NCBI GenBank assembly: GCA_022601595.1
Contig: JAJACI010000007.1
Location: 1-46,470 of the forward strand
DNA length: 46,470 bases
Reading direction: 5' to 3'
Source of the DNA: Chlamydiia bacterium
GTDB taxonomy: Bacteria > Chlamydiota > Chlamydiia > Chlamydiales > 2-12-FULL-49-11
The translations under genes were made by a program, and so were the position numbers. Shown one piece after another: positions 16,890 to 25,030 of this stretch (position 1 is its first letter; the number at the start of each line of letters is the position of its first letter). The notes beneath the pieces were generated by a model, which was not told where the DNA came from, did no database searches, and saw nothing but the letters and a program-made list of their open reading frames with translations.

Positions 16890-17462
16890 CTAAAGACCTA
16901 AAAGATCATTTAGTTGAGCTATTCCATCATTACTTACATCTTGGTTCAATGTAGTGTGAACTGGCCTGCTTTCAACCTCCATACGCTGATTCTTCCCTAC
17001 CTCTCTATCTAATCGCTCTTGAGCTAGGATCCCTTGTAGATCAGCTTTTTTAGCTGACTGAATACCTATACTTGCAGTAAGCGACTCAATATTCGCGCCG
17101 ATTTTTGCATTATGCTTGTTCACTTTTGCAATATCTCTATTCACATTTTTCAAGCTTATCGAGGTAATCAAACGAATAAATAGATTGGATATCTTTTGTC
17201 CAAGGTTTAGCCTTTGATTCTTATCGCTAGCCGCTGCCTTTAGACTGTTTAGATGGTTTACTCTATTTTTCAATGAAGCCGTTGATTTCCTTTTAGCGCC
17301 CAAAGCGTTGATTGCATTCTTAGCTGCCGTAATGTTATGTTCTGCCTCTTGCAGCTGCAGAGCCGTTGATTTAGGTGGAGCTGCTTCAACTGAAGTTCTA
17401 TAGCTCTCATTTATTCTCTGTTGATCTTCATAACTGTTTAATTGTCCCATTGCTCCTGACAT
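16890..17462 (-). CDS. Orphan helical protein, coiled-coil paralogue family member 3
   Basis: 190 residues from the ATG at 17462, which has AGGGG about 5 bases upstream. The open frame continues to 17537, but that stretch contains the promoter, so the shorter start is chosen. The N-terminal 45 residues are polar; residues 45-165 are helical, with the ISNLFIRLITSISLKNVNR core shared with the 15826 and 16215 genes, and two long helices on either side that could fold back as a coiled-coil hairpin. The C-terminus (residues 165-190) is polar. No recognised domain. It has its own promoter and terminator and so is a one-gene unit. Confidence 0.75.
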   Translation of the reverse strand: MSGAMGQLNSYEDQQRINESYRTSVEAAPPKSTALQLQEAEHNITAAKNAINALGAKRKSTASLKNRVNHLNSLKAAASDKNQRLNLGQKISNLFIRLITSISLKNVNRDIAKVNKHNAKIGANIESLTASIGIQSAKKADLQGILAQERLDREVGKNQRMEVESRPVHTTLNQDVSNDGIAQLNDLLGL

Positions 17463-17508
17463 ATATATACCCCTATATTTTAACGTTATTATTATTAATG
17501 ATATATTT

Positions 17509-17537
17509 ATTATAACATAATTATGAGCAAAATTCAA
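17509..17537 (-). promoter_or_regulatory. Shared dyad promoter, copy for the 16890-17462 gene
   Basis: On the minus strand: TTGAAT (17532-17537), 17-base spacer, TATAAT (17509-17514), with the ATTAT-GTT-ATAAT inverted repeat across the -10. This is the best consensus match of the four copies. Confidence 0.75.
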
Positions 17538-17838
17538 GTAATTACTACCTGAAGATATGTAAGCACCTTATAGTGAGTGCTTTGCTAGATATTGTTTATT
17601 TGTTGGAATACAAGATCCTGGATAGCTGGACTATTTTTTTGCATGAATTTTGAGGGAATAAAAAATCTAAAACCTATTGGTTTTCTTATAATGGTATTAA
17701 TTAAACTTTTGTTTATAGGGTGGAAATCGACGTAAACCTCTTATTATCAATTCCTTCAGAAAGATCGGTCCCATTTGAGTCGAAAACTAACCGCATATTC
17801 GATATAATTATAATATAATAATAACAGAGGACACTATT
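17538..17838. other. Intergenic stretch without a clear gene
   Basis: AT-rich DNA between two divergent orphan genes. I see no open frame with coding character. At 17645-17659 a short GAATTTTGAGGGAAT resembles the interior of MITE B in reverse and may be a relic. TATAAT boxes at 17803 and 17809 precede the 17839 gene but lack a convincing -35. Confidence 0.5.
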
Positions 17839-18252
17839 ATGCATAGTTTATCAACTCATAGCCCAACAACTGTCATTAATATCACAACTTCAGGTACTGG
17901 CAGCTTTGAGGGCGCTGGATGCTCATCTCGAGCAAGAAATTCTACTGATGAAAAGACTGCCCCAGTTTTTAAAAAAATTATTCCTGAAACAGTTACTTCT
18001 GTTGCTCCTTTACAAGAATCGCCTGCTTGCTGCTGCGCAATCACAAGTAATGACCTTCTTGTTGGATCTATCATCCTCCTCCCTCCCTTAGGTTTCCTAG
18101 GTGGAGCTGTTTATGCATTTGGCGCTGCAGCTGTTTTTAAAGCATGGGCAGGCATATTAGCTATAGGATCTCTAACAAAAGGTGTGTACCATACCATAGA
18201 GTCAGAGCAAATGACCTACACGGCAGAAGGAGAGTCTCATAAAGGTTTTTAA
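17839..18252 (+). CDS. Orphan protein with bilobed hydrophobic segment (Inc-like)
   Basis: 137 residues. A polar serine/threonine-rich N-terminus (1-60), a Cys-rich spot (CCC at 64-66), then about 40 continuous hydrophobic residues (73-113) that split into two membrane helices around a Gly/Pro-rich turn, then a short polar tail. Two closely spaced helices without a signal peptide are the defining feature of chlamydial inclusion membrane (Inc) proteins, which are delivered by type III secretion into the host vacuole membrane. Inc proteins have little sequence conservation, so this is a structural call only. AGAGGA sits well before the ATG. Confidence 0.65.
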   Translation: MHSLSTHSPTTVINITTSGTGSFEGAGCSSRARNSTDEKTAPVFKKIIPETVTSVAPLQESPACCCAITSNDLLVGSIILLPPLGFLGGAVYAFGAAAVFKAWAGILAIGSLTKGVYHTIESEQMTYTAEGESHKGF

Positions 18253-18365
18253 TACCCCTCTTTAGCTCATATAGAGACTCTAATAATTTGATTCTTTGTA
18301 AATATATCTTTAGTTAAACCTTAGAATGTGTTACATCTATTAGATGATAAATGGGCAGAAGGTGA

Positions 18366-19676
18366 ATGAAAATCGACAGGGAAAAAATCTTAATCCTCAC
18401 ATCCTCAGGAGGTGGCGGTCATCTTCAAGCAGCGCGTGCTAAATATCTAGAACTTTCAAAGCAAAAAAATGTTTCTATTATCCAAAAGGATGTTTTCTTA
18501 GATTTTTTAGGAAAATGGATGGGTAGTTCTTTTGCTGGAACATGGAATTTTTGTCAGGCGCACGGAAAGATCACCTCATTATATCTATTTTCCATGTGTA
18601 TCCATTATGTAGATATTGCAATCAGCCCTCTTTTGATGGTGAAATTCCTCTACCAGATAATTAAGCATGATATTGATCGTGTTATTGACACCCAGCCGCA
18701 AGGGACAAGAGTATTTCTTAAAGCGGTTAGACTTGTTTCCAAGATGAAAAAGAAGAGGATCAAGTATGAAAAGGTTTTAACAGACCTTCCGACCAAGAAA
18801 TGTAACCACTATTTCAAGCCTTTTAGAAACCTTTGTGCCAAAGATAAGGCTTTTCTAAGTGTCATCACAACAAAGCCTCTTCTCGATGGTAATGAGAGTG
18901 AAAAGGACTTTTGGAAGAAAGCTGCAGGTTTATCTTTAGATAATATCAAGTATTGTGATTTCCCTTTAAGACCTGCATTTCAAACCGCTCACAAAATGGA
19001 TCATCTCTCTCTCACCTTTAATACCTATTCCCCAGAGCATACCCATTTAGTTTGCAAAAGCTTATCTTTTGGCAGCGCCTTTTACACAAGGTCCAAAAAT
19101 AAAATTCTATGGAAGTTTAAACAGGAAAAGTTGTCCCTAATTACCCTTGGATCCTTCCCTCAAAAATCTGTTCTCATTGCATATATGTTAGAATTCATAA
19201 AGCAAAAAAATGCATTCAATAGGGAGAGAAAGGACATTTTATTTGTTCTAGTAGGGCCAGAAAAGACCGCTATTAGCTATTATCATTCCATTATCAAGGA
19301 GCTTGAAGAGCATAAAGACTACCCAAAAACATTAACCGTAGTCCCTCTAGCCTTTCAAAATGATGCTGCACTTGCCCCTTTATATCACAATCTAGACTTT
19401 ATTATAGCAAAGCCAGGAGGACTTACTACAATGGAGTTAATAAAAGCGGTAGATGGAAGCATTTTTATTCATGATACTCCTGTACAGCAGCTATCACGAT
19501 TTTTTACCTCCATCACAAAGCTCGAGCATGATGCTATGCTTCCTTGGGAGCGAGGCAATGCAAACTACATAATAGAGCACAAAAAAGCTCAGATCATTAC
19601 ACCTGAGCTTTTTAAACACGTGACCAAAGAATTTTTTCAGCAGCCTGCTAATACTTTTCTAGTAGGTGCAAAATAA
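18366..19676 (+). CDS. GT28/MGDG-synthase-like glycosyltransferase
   Basis: 436 residues. The N-terminus LILTSSGGGGHLQAARA is the glycine-rich acceptor-side loop of the MurG / monogalactosyldiacylglycerol synthase family (GGGH-x2-AA). In the C-terminal half, DFIIAKPGGLTTMELIKA (about residues 345-362) is the donor-binding KPGG-x-T motif of the same family. It is not MurG itself: the MurG signature is not matched, and the middle has basic amphipathic segments suitable for membrane attachment. A lipid glycosyltransferase using a UDP-sugar is likely, with the acceptor unknown. AAGGTG precedes the ATG. Its 3' end overlaps the convergent gene by 29 bases. Confidence 0.7.
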   Translation: MKIDREKILILTSSGGGGHLQAARAKYLELSKQKNVSIIQKDVFLDFLGKWMGSSFAGTWNFCQAHGKITSLYLFSMCIHYVDIAISPLLMVKFLYQIIKHDIDRVIDTQPQGTRVFLKAVRLVSKMKKKRIKYEKVLTDLPTKKCNHYFKPFRNLCAKDKAFLSVITTKPLLDGNESEKDFWKKAAGLSLDNIKYCDFPLRPAFQTAHKMDHLSLTFNTYSPEHTHLVCKSLSFGSAFYTRSKNKILWKFKQEKLSLITLGSFPQKSVLIAYMLEFIKQKNAFNRERKDILFVLVGPEKTAISYYHSIIKELEEHKDYPKTLTVVPLAFQNDAALAPLYHNLDFIIAKPGGLTTMELIKAVDGSIFIHDTPVQQLSRFFTSITKLEHDAMLPWERGNANYIIEHKKAQIITPELFKHVTKEFFQQPANTFLVGAK

Positions 19677-20163
19677 ACTCATTCCATTTGCCATCAAGGG
19701 CAAGATGTCTAAGTGTATTCTCATCTGCTCCTGTATGCTTTGCAAAGGCAGATAGATCTTCAAATAAAGTGGTCTCAGCCTCTTTGGCAAGCTGCTTTCT
19801 AATGCCTTTACTAAAGGCTTCCCACATAGAATCATATCCAAACAATCTAAAGGTCTTTTTAGAGATCTTTTTGGTATCTCTTACTAAATTTGGATGCTCG
19901 AAAATATAGCCCAAGAACTGTGTTCCTGAAATGCCTCTGGTTTGCCTTCCAAGTTTTTTCAAGCTTTTTCTATGCCATATGGCATCTTTAGTTTTATATT
20001 TACCCATCTTTTGCACAAGCGTATGAATAACCTGTTTCTTATCATTGGATAGGTTAACAATAAACTCTTTCTCTTGACTCATTTCTATGGCGTCTGATGG
20101 CGCCTCTTGCGCTCCAAGAAATGCCCCAAACAATAAAAATATACTAACTCCTAATCTTTTCAT
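19648..20163 (-). CDS. Secreted orphan protein, paralogue pair member 1
   Basis: 171 residues with a clear signal peptide (residues 1-18, KR then a hydrophobic run ending in FLGA, cut before QEAP). The mature part is basic and helical. It resembles the neighbouring 20180 gene: both have a YI-x2-HP-x-L stretch, a following lysine-rich turn, an F-x2-DL-x-AFA-type segment and end in a W-x2-F-x3-LL motif. I do not know the family. It is the last gene of the operon with the GDP-mannose dehydratase; its 3' end overlaps the convergent glycosyltransferase gene by 29 bases. Confidence 0.75.
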   Translation of the reverse strand: MKRLGVSIFLLFGAFLGAQEAPSDAIEMSQEKEFIVNLSNDKKQVIHTLVQKMGKYKTKDAIWHRKSLKKLGRQTRGISGTQFLGYIFEHPNLVRDTKKISKKTFRLFGYDSMWEAFSKGIRKQLAKEAETTLFEDLSAFAKHTGADENTLRHLALDGKWNEFILHLLEKY

Positions 20164-20179
20164 CCTCTATTTCCCTTTA

Positions 20180-20638
20180 TTAGGGCCTCCTTAATAAATG
20201 TTTTACAAATCCATCCCAATCTTTAGCATCAACATATGGCTGCAGCTGGCAGACACTTACGTTCACATCTTCTGCAAAAAGAGCTAAATCACTTTTGATC
20301 GTCTCATACACCTCTTTCTGATTACACTTTTTAGAAAAGTCTCCTATAAAGCGCGGCCATACGGTGATAGTACGTTTTTGCGCTTTCCGCATACATTTTA
20401 ACAGCTTTGGGTGCTTTAAAATATAGCATAAAGATTCAAGGGGCGGCACTGGTTTCACCTCATCTCCAAGAGAGGTAAGCTTGCTTTGATTCCAAATCAA
20501 TGCAGGTAGTCCTTTTTCTCCTAAAGAGTAAAAAAGGGTGTCAAAGCAATAGGCTTGCCTTTTGGTAATATTGTCTGTAAAATCTCTTGCGGTAAGCAAA
20601 GAGAATCCAAAGATCCCTATCAATAAAATATTTCTCAC
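20180..20638 (-). CDS. Secreted orphan protein, paralogue pair member 2 (GTG start)
   Basis: 152 residues starting with GTG. The start overlaps the last base of the upstream stop codon (TAGTG), so translation is coupled. A signal peptide covers residues 1-17 (ILLIGIFGFSLLTA). The mature protein has four cysteines and shares with the 19648 protein the YILKHPKLL segment, a basic stretch and a closing DWDGFVKHLL. Function unknown; secretion to the periplasm or beyond is the only thing the sequence supports. Confidence 0.75.
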   Translation of the reverse strand: MRNILLIGIFGFSLLTARDFTDNITKRQAYCFDTLFYSLGEKGLPALIWNQSKLTSLGDEVKPVPPLESLCYILKHPKLLKCMRKAQKRTITVWPRFIGDFSKKCNQKEVYETIKSDLALFAEDVNVSVCQLQPYVDAKDWDGFVKHLLRRP

Positions 20639-21714
20639 TATTCCTCCAATTCTGCCAAGTCAGCAGTTATCATTATTTTTACCAGCTCATCTATACAAGT
20701 CTTTGACTCCCATCCAAGCTTTTCACGTGCCTTAGAAGCATCTGCAATAAGCAGCTCTACCTCTGCAGGCCTAAAGTATTTTTCTGAAATTTTCACAACA
20801 ACCTTTCCAGATGCTGCATCGATTCCTTGTTCATCAAGACCTGACCCGCTCCAGTGGATAGTAATGCCCGCCTGTGCAAAAGCCTTTTTTACAAATGTCC
20901 TAACGCTATACATTTTACCCGTACCAATAACATAATCATCAGCAGTTTCTTGCTGAAGCATCAGCCACATCCCTTCTACATAATCTTTTGCATACCCAAA
21001 ATCCCTTTGCGCCTCTAAATTTCCCAAATAGAGAACATCCTGCATCCCCTTTTTAATACGAGCAACTGCGCGAGTGATCTTTCTTGTAACAAAGGTTTCT
21101 CCCCTTCGAGGGGATTCATGATTGAATAAAATACCATTGGATGCGTGAATGCCATAGGACTCTCTATAATTTCTAGTAATATGAAAGCCATAGACTTTAG
21201 AGCACCCATAAGGAGATCGCGGGTAAAATGGGGTTTTTTCACTCTGCGGTATTTCCATCACCTCTCCATACATCTCACTGGTAGATGCTTGATAGAATTT
21301 GGTTTTCTCACAAAGGCCGAGTAAACGTATCGATTCTAAGATATTTAAAACACCTGAGCCATCAATAGTATTGGTATATCCTGGCATTTCAAAGGATACT
21401 TTAACATGACTCTGAGCGCCTAAATTATAAATTTCATCAGGCTGAATCATTTGAATCAAGGAGCATACATTTAAAGGGTCTGATAAATCCCCATAATGCA
21501 AATGAAATGCTGGCTCGTTTTCTATCAAGTGATCAATGCGCTCGGTGTTAAAAGAGGAGCTGCGCCTTTTTACCCCGTGCACTTGATACCCTTTTTCTAA
21601 TAAAAACTCTGATAAATAAGAGCCGTCTTGTCCTGTTACACCAAAAATCAATGCAGTTTTAGCGCCCCATAAAGAGGTCAAACCACAAAAAAATAATATC
21701 GCTATTCGTTTCAT
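20638..21714 (-). CDS. gmd: GDP-mannose 4,6-dehydratase with an N-terminal signal peptide
   Basis: 358 residues. From residue 19 on it is a standard GMD: Rossmann loop GVTGQDG (25-31), STSEMYG (144-150), catalytic YGCSK (Tyr169, Lys173), and [16 protein letters not shown] for substrate binding. It converts GDP-mannose to GDP-4-keto-6-deoxymannose. The odd part is residues 1-18: a two-residue basic start, a hydrophobic run and a small-residue end (WGA) that look like a Sec signal peptide. GMD normally starts directly with the first strand, and no internal ATG would remove the extension; a TTG at codon 12 has no ribosome site. GDP-mannose is cytosolic, so an exported GMD would be unusual. The two other genes of the operon also encode signal peptides. 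Confidence 0.9.
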   Translation of the reverse strand: MKRIAILFFCGLTSLWGAKTALIFGVTGQDGSYLSEFLLEKGYQVHGVKRRSSSFNTERIDHLIENEPAFHLHYGDLSDPLNVCSLIQMIQPDEIYNLGAQSHVKVSFEMPGYTNTIDGSGVLNILESIRLLGLCEKTKFYQASTSEMYGEVMEIPQSEKTPFYPRSPYGCSKVYGFHITRNYRESYGIHASNGILFNHESPRRGETFVTRKITRAVARIKKGMQDVLYLGNLEAQRDFGYAKDYVEGMWLMLQQETADDYVIGTGKMYSVRTFVKKAFAQAGITIHWSGSGLDEQGIDAASGKVVVKISEKYFRPAEVELLIADASKAREKLGWESKTCIDELVKIMITADLAELEE

Positions 21715-21739
21715 AAACCCTTCAACTTTTTTTTTGTCC

Positions 21740-21898
21740 TATAGCCATTACCGTTTCTTATAGCGTATCTTCTGCAAATTTTTGTAGCTTTTCGGTAAAT
21801 GCATCTTTCTAATATTTATAATATTAGCTCGTTGAATTTACCAAAATTCCCTCAAAAATTAATTGAACAGTACGCCATATGAAACGGTAACGACTATA
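21740..21898 (+). repeat. MITE-like element B1 (159 bp)
   Basis: Imperfect terminal inverted repeats of about 28 bases, TATAGCCATTACCG... against the complement of ...CGGTAACGACTATA, with an AT-rich middle that includes AATATTTATAATATTAGC. No coding capacity. The same size and sequence recur at 26694. The outer TA on both sides fits a TA target site. Confidence 0.85.
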
Positions 21899-21973
21899 CC
21901 CTTATTCCATAAATAATTTTTATTTTCAATAGAATGTATTGTCAAAGGGTCTCTTATCTTCTATAATTGGTCT

Positions 21974-23179
21974 ATGAAATGTTACAACGCTGCAAAAAAA
22001 ATTGTCCAGACGCTACACAATGCAGGATTCACAGCCTATTTTAATGGAGGGTGGGTTAGAGATCATCTTTTAGGAAAAGATGCCGATGATATAGATATTG
22101 CAACTACTGCCACACCAGAGGATATGATAGATCTTTTCGAGAAAACCATCCCGGTAGGAATTAATTTTTCCATTTTAATAGTGGTACAAGATGAGGTACA
22201 TTGTGAAGTAGCTACCTTTCGTAAAGAGTCCGATTATGTAGACGGAAGGCGCCCTGAAAAGGTGAGCCATACTACCCCAGAGGAAGATGCGAAAAGGAGA
22301 GATTTTACCATCAACGGGATGTTTTTCGACCCTTTAACAGATACGATCTACGATTATGTGGGCGGACAGCAAGACTTAAAGAAAGGGGTAATCAAAGCTA
22401 TTGGAAATCCCCACCAAAGATTTAATGAAGATAGACTTCGAATGATTCGTGCATGCAGGTACAGCGCCCGTTTTTCTTTTCCCATTGAAAAAGAGACAAA
22501 AGCAGCCATTATCGCTCATGCAGGGGAGTTATTCCCAGCCGTTGCCATTGAGCGAGTATATGATGAATTCAGAAAAATGACAAAAGACCCCCATCTATTC
22601 GATGCCCTCCTTCTTCTTCATCAATTTACTCTTCTAGATGTTATTTTTAAGGACCTCCCTCTTATTTCCTATAACAAACTGGAAGAAAAACTAAAAACGC
22701 CTCTACATTTCCCAGAAAACACCTCGCCCATTGTCTATTTATATGAACTGCTAGAGGAAATCTCGCTTAGCGATAAAATTGCCCTCTGCAAACATTTTAA
22801 AGTTTCTAAAAGTGAGATTCGATTTACAGAAGAGCTGGATAAATGGAAGCACTCCTTAGATTTTAGTGATTATGAGCTGGTACAACTATATGCTCATGAA
22901 AATAGTGATAAATGCCTCAAAATAACCTCTATACACGTAAAAGATTCATCCTTTGATCGTTTTCATGCAGAGAAGAAAAAGCTCCTTAAAGAGCACATAA
23001 GGCGCCTTATTGAGAAGAGGCCGCTGATCTGCTCAAAAGATCTATTAGATAGAGGGATGAAGGCAGGAAGAGAGCTCGGAAATACCTTAAAAGAGGCAGA
23101 AAAGCTTGCTATCAATAAAAACCTCTCCACCAAACAAGAGGTTTTTCAAGCTCTATCCAACTCTAAAGACAATAAGTGA
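21974..23179 (+). CDS. pcnB: Class II CCA-adding / poly(A) polymerase
   Basis: 401 residues. The nucleotidyltransferase head has GGWVRD (25-30), the metal-binding pair D39/D41 in DADDIDIAT, RRDFTINGMFFDP and DRLRMIRACRYSARF, then AIERVYDEFRKM and a helical tail. Such enzymes add CCA to tRNA 3' ends or tail RNAs with A. The tRNA-Arg gene in this window has no encoded CCA, so a CCA-adding activity is needed somewhere in the cell; which role this protein has cannot be settled by eye. Its end overlaps the convergent rsbU gene by 27 bases. Confidence 0.88.
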   Translation: MKCYNAAKKIVQTLHNAGFTAYFNGGWVRDHLLGKDADDIDIATTATPEDMIDLFEKTIPVGINFSILIVVQDEVHCEVATFRKESDYVDGRRPEKVSHTTPEEDAKRRDFTINGMFFDPLTDTIYDYVGGQQDLKKGVIKAIGNPHQRFNEDRLRMIRACRYSARFSFPIEKETKAAIIAHAGELFPAVAIERVYDEFRKMTKDPHLFDALLLLHQFTLLDVIFKDLPLISYNKLEEKLKTPLHFPENTSPIVYLYELLEEISLSDKIALCKHFKVSKSEIRFTEELDKWKHSLDFSDYELVQLYAHENSDKCLKITSIHVKDSSFDRFHAEKKKLLKEHIRRLIEKRPLICSKDLLDRGMKAGRELGNTLKEAEKLAINKNLSTKQEVFQALSNSKDNK

Positions 23180-25006
23180 AATATCATCATGCTGCTCAGT
23201 GCCCTCTGCAAAGGCATTGACATCTTCCATGATTTTATTTACCAACTCCTGACAAGAGTTCCCATCAAAATTTTCCATCACCTGCAGCAGGCGATTCGGG
23301 GTGTAAAGCTCCTCCTTAGCATTAAAAGCTTCGGTAATCCCATCGGTGTACATTACACAAAAATCGCCCTGCTCTAAAGTCACAGTATTTGTCTCCACCT
23401 CTTCCAGCACATCAATACCAAGTGCAATCCCCTTCGTCTCATATTGATCTACCCCTTTGCCTTTTCGTTTGATAAAAATAGGTAGATGCCCAGCATCGGT
23501 AAATTGGTACGTTCTCTCTTTTTTATTTAAATACCCGGTAACCAAGGTAACAAAATTACACGACTCTTTGGTGTCGGCACAAAAAATCTTATTTGCGCTC
23601 TTAACTAGTTCATCCAAAGGAGGTCTTTGTAAAGCTGCTGTTCGTAAAATACTTCTTAAATCAAAAGAGTACAGGCAGCTAGAAATCCCCTTGCCTACAC
23701 CATCTGCAATAGTGATAAGGACAGTATTATCATCAAGCTCTAAGTAATCATAGAAATCACCGGCTACCTCTTTTGCTGGAGAATAGTAGGTGGCAATTTC
23801 TACCCCGTCAATGTGTGGTTCTTCAGAAGGAAGTATTGCTTTTTGAATCTGATGGCCAATTTGCAACTCTTTTTCAAAAGCTTCTTTCAACCCTTTTTCT
23901 GTTTTTACCTGTTCAATGTAAGTTAATAGATTACCTCTCATCTCATTAAACGAGTCACCAATCTGATTGATCTCAAAACCATATTTGTCATGGATATAAG
24001 CCTTTTCTAGATGGCCCGTACCAATCGATGTCATCACCTCGCTCAGCTGATTCATAGGACGAGCCATACGTCTTGTGAAGAAATAGGTAAGGATACCGCC
24101 TATAACAATAACAAACACAAGAAAGATACCCAGTTTAAACAAAAACGATAAAAAGCTATGCATAATAACGGTCTCTGGAATAGATATCATCAAATACATA
24201 GGCGTCTTGGGTATTTGCTTGATATCCACAAAATGCTTTTTGTTTTTAAAGGCAAAGGTCTGACCATCTTTGACATAGGAAATTTGATCAAGAGTGATCG
24301 TATTCTTTCCAGCCTTTTTGGAAAATTTTTTCCCTTCAAAATCTTTGTTTGTCGTAGCAATAACCGCGCCCTTGTTATCAATCACAGATATTACCAGCCC
24401 CTCTGTATTTTGAAACTGCTTCATTCGAGAAAGCATCGTTTCTAAAGAGACAATACTCATCACAATAGCGTCGGCCTTTGCATCTCGATGGATGTAACGA
24501 ACTACATACATACTATAATTATACACAGGATCTTTTGTAATAAAAACGCTCTCTTTACCACTTTGCAGTTCTTTTAGATTAAAATACCGAGAAAAATCTA
24601 CCCCTTCATACAAGGACAAGGTGCTTTTTTCGCAAATAATCTGCCCTTTTGGGGTAACTTTGTTGTACACAATAGCAGAAATATTTTGATCAAGGCTGAA
24701 TTTTTTAAGAATACGGTTTAAATCCGTATGTGCTTTATCACTATCGGTCAAATGGAAGGTAACAACAAATTCCTCAATTAAATTTAGGCTATTTTGGTGG
24801 TATAACTCATTTTCCTGCACCCAATCAATCTCCTCTCTCGTCATCAAGTCCACTTCTTGGTATAAATTTCTTACATATTGCCGGTAATCAACCACGTAAA
24901 GTACTGCTGAATAAATAATTAAAGGAATGCCCAAAAAAATCATACTAATGGACAACACTCTAAACCCTAGTGATCCCGATAAGCCTCTTCTTGCCTTTTT
25001 ACCCAT
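23153..25006 (-). CDS. rsbU: Membrane PP2C-type phosphatase with sensor domain and HAMP (RsbU-like)
   Basis: 617 residues. TM1 (about 14-40), an extracytoplasmic Cache/PAS-like sensor (about 40-280), TM2 (about 283-310), HAMP (about 310-365) and a SpoIIE/RsbU-type serine phosphatase (about 390-617). Metal-binding motifs are present: AGDFYDY, IADGVGKG, YTDGITEAF, HDDISLIVFRV. By homology to CT588 it would dephosphorylate an anti-sigma-factor antagonist in the chlamydial partner-switching circuit, in response to a periplasmic ligand; the C. trachomatis homologue is reported to bind alpha-ketoglutarate. AAGGATGG precedes the ATG. It diverges from the methyltransferase gene with only 24 bases between the starts. 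Confidence 0.92.
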   Translation of the reverse strand: MGKKARRGLSGSLGFRVLSISMIFLGIPLIIYSAVLYVVDYRQYVRNLYQEVDLMTREEIDWVQENELYHQNSLNLIEEFVVTFHLTDSDKAHTDLNRILKKFSLDQNISAIVYNKVTPKGQIICEKSTLSLYEGVDFSRYFNLKELQSGKESVFITKDPVYNYSMYVVRYIHRDAKADAIVMSIVSLETMLSRMKQFQNTEGLVISVIDNKGAVIATTNKDFEGKKFSKKAGKNTITLDQISYVKDGQTFAFKNKKHFVDIKQIPKTPMYLMISIPETVIMHSFLSFLFKLGIFLVFVIVIGGILTYFFTRRMARPMNQLSEVMTSIGTGHLEKAYIHDKYGFEINQIGDSFNEMRGNLLTYIEQVKTEKGLKEAFEKELQIGHQIQKAILPSEEPHIDGVEIATYYSPAKEVAGDFYDYLELDDNTVLITIADGVGKGISSCLYSFDLRSILRTAALQRPPLDELVKSANKIFCADTKESCNFVTLVTGYLNKKERTYQFTDAGHLPIFIKRKGKGVDQYETKGIALGIDVLEEVETNTVTLEQGDFCVMYTDGITEAFNAKEELYTPNRLLQVMENFDGNSCQELVNKIMEDVNAFAEGTEQHDDISLIVFRVG

Positions 25007-25030
25007 AATCTGCCATCCTTATACTCTCTT

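Noticed and set aside
17463-17537. N-terminal 25-residue hydrophobic extension of the 16890 gene (possible signal peptide)
   Set aside because: The stretch contains the dyad promoter, and the ATG at 17462 has a ribosome site.
18290-18310. MITE A relic before the glycosyltransferase gene
   Set aside because: Only GAGACTCTAATAA is similar; too short to separate from chance.
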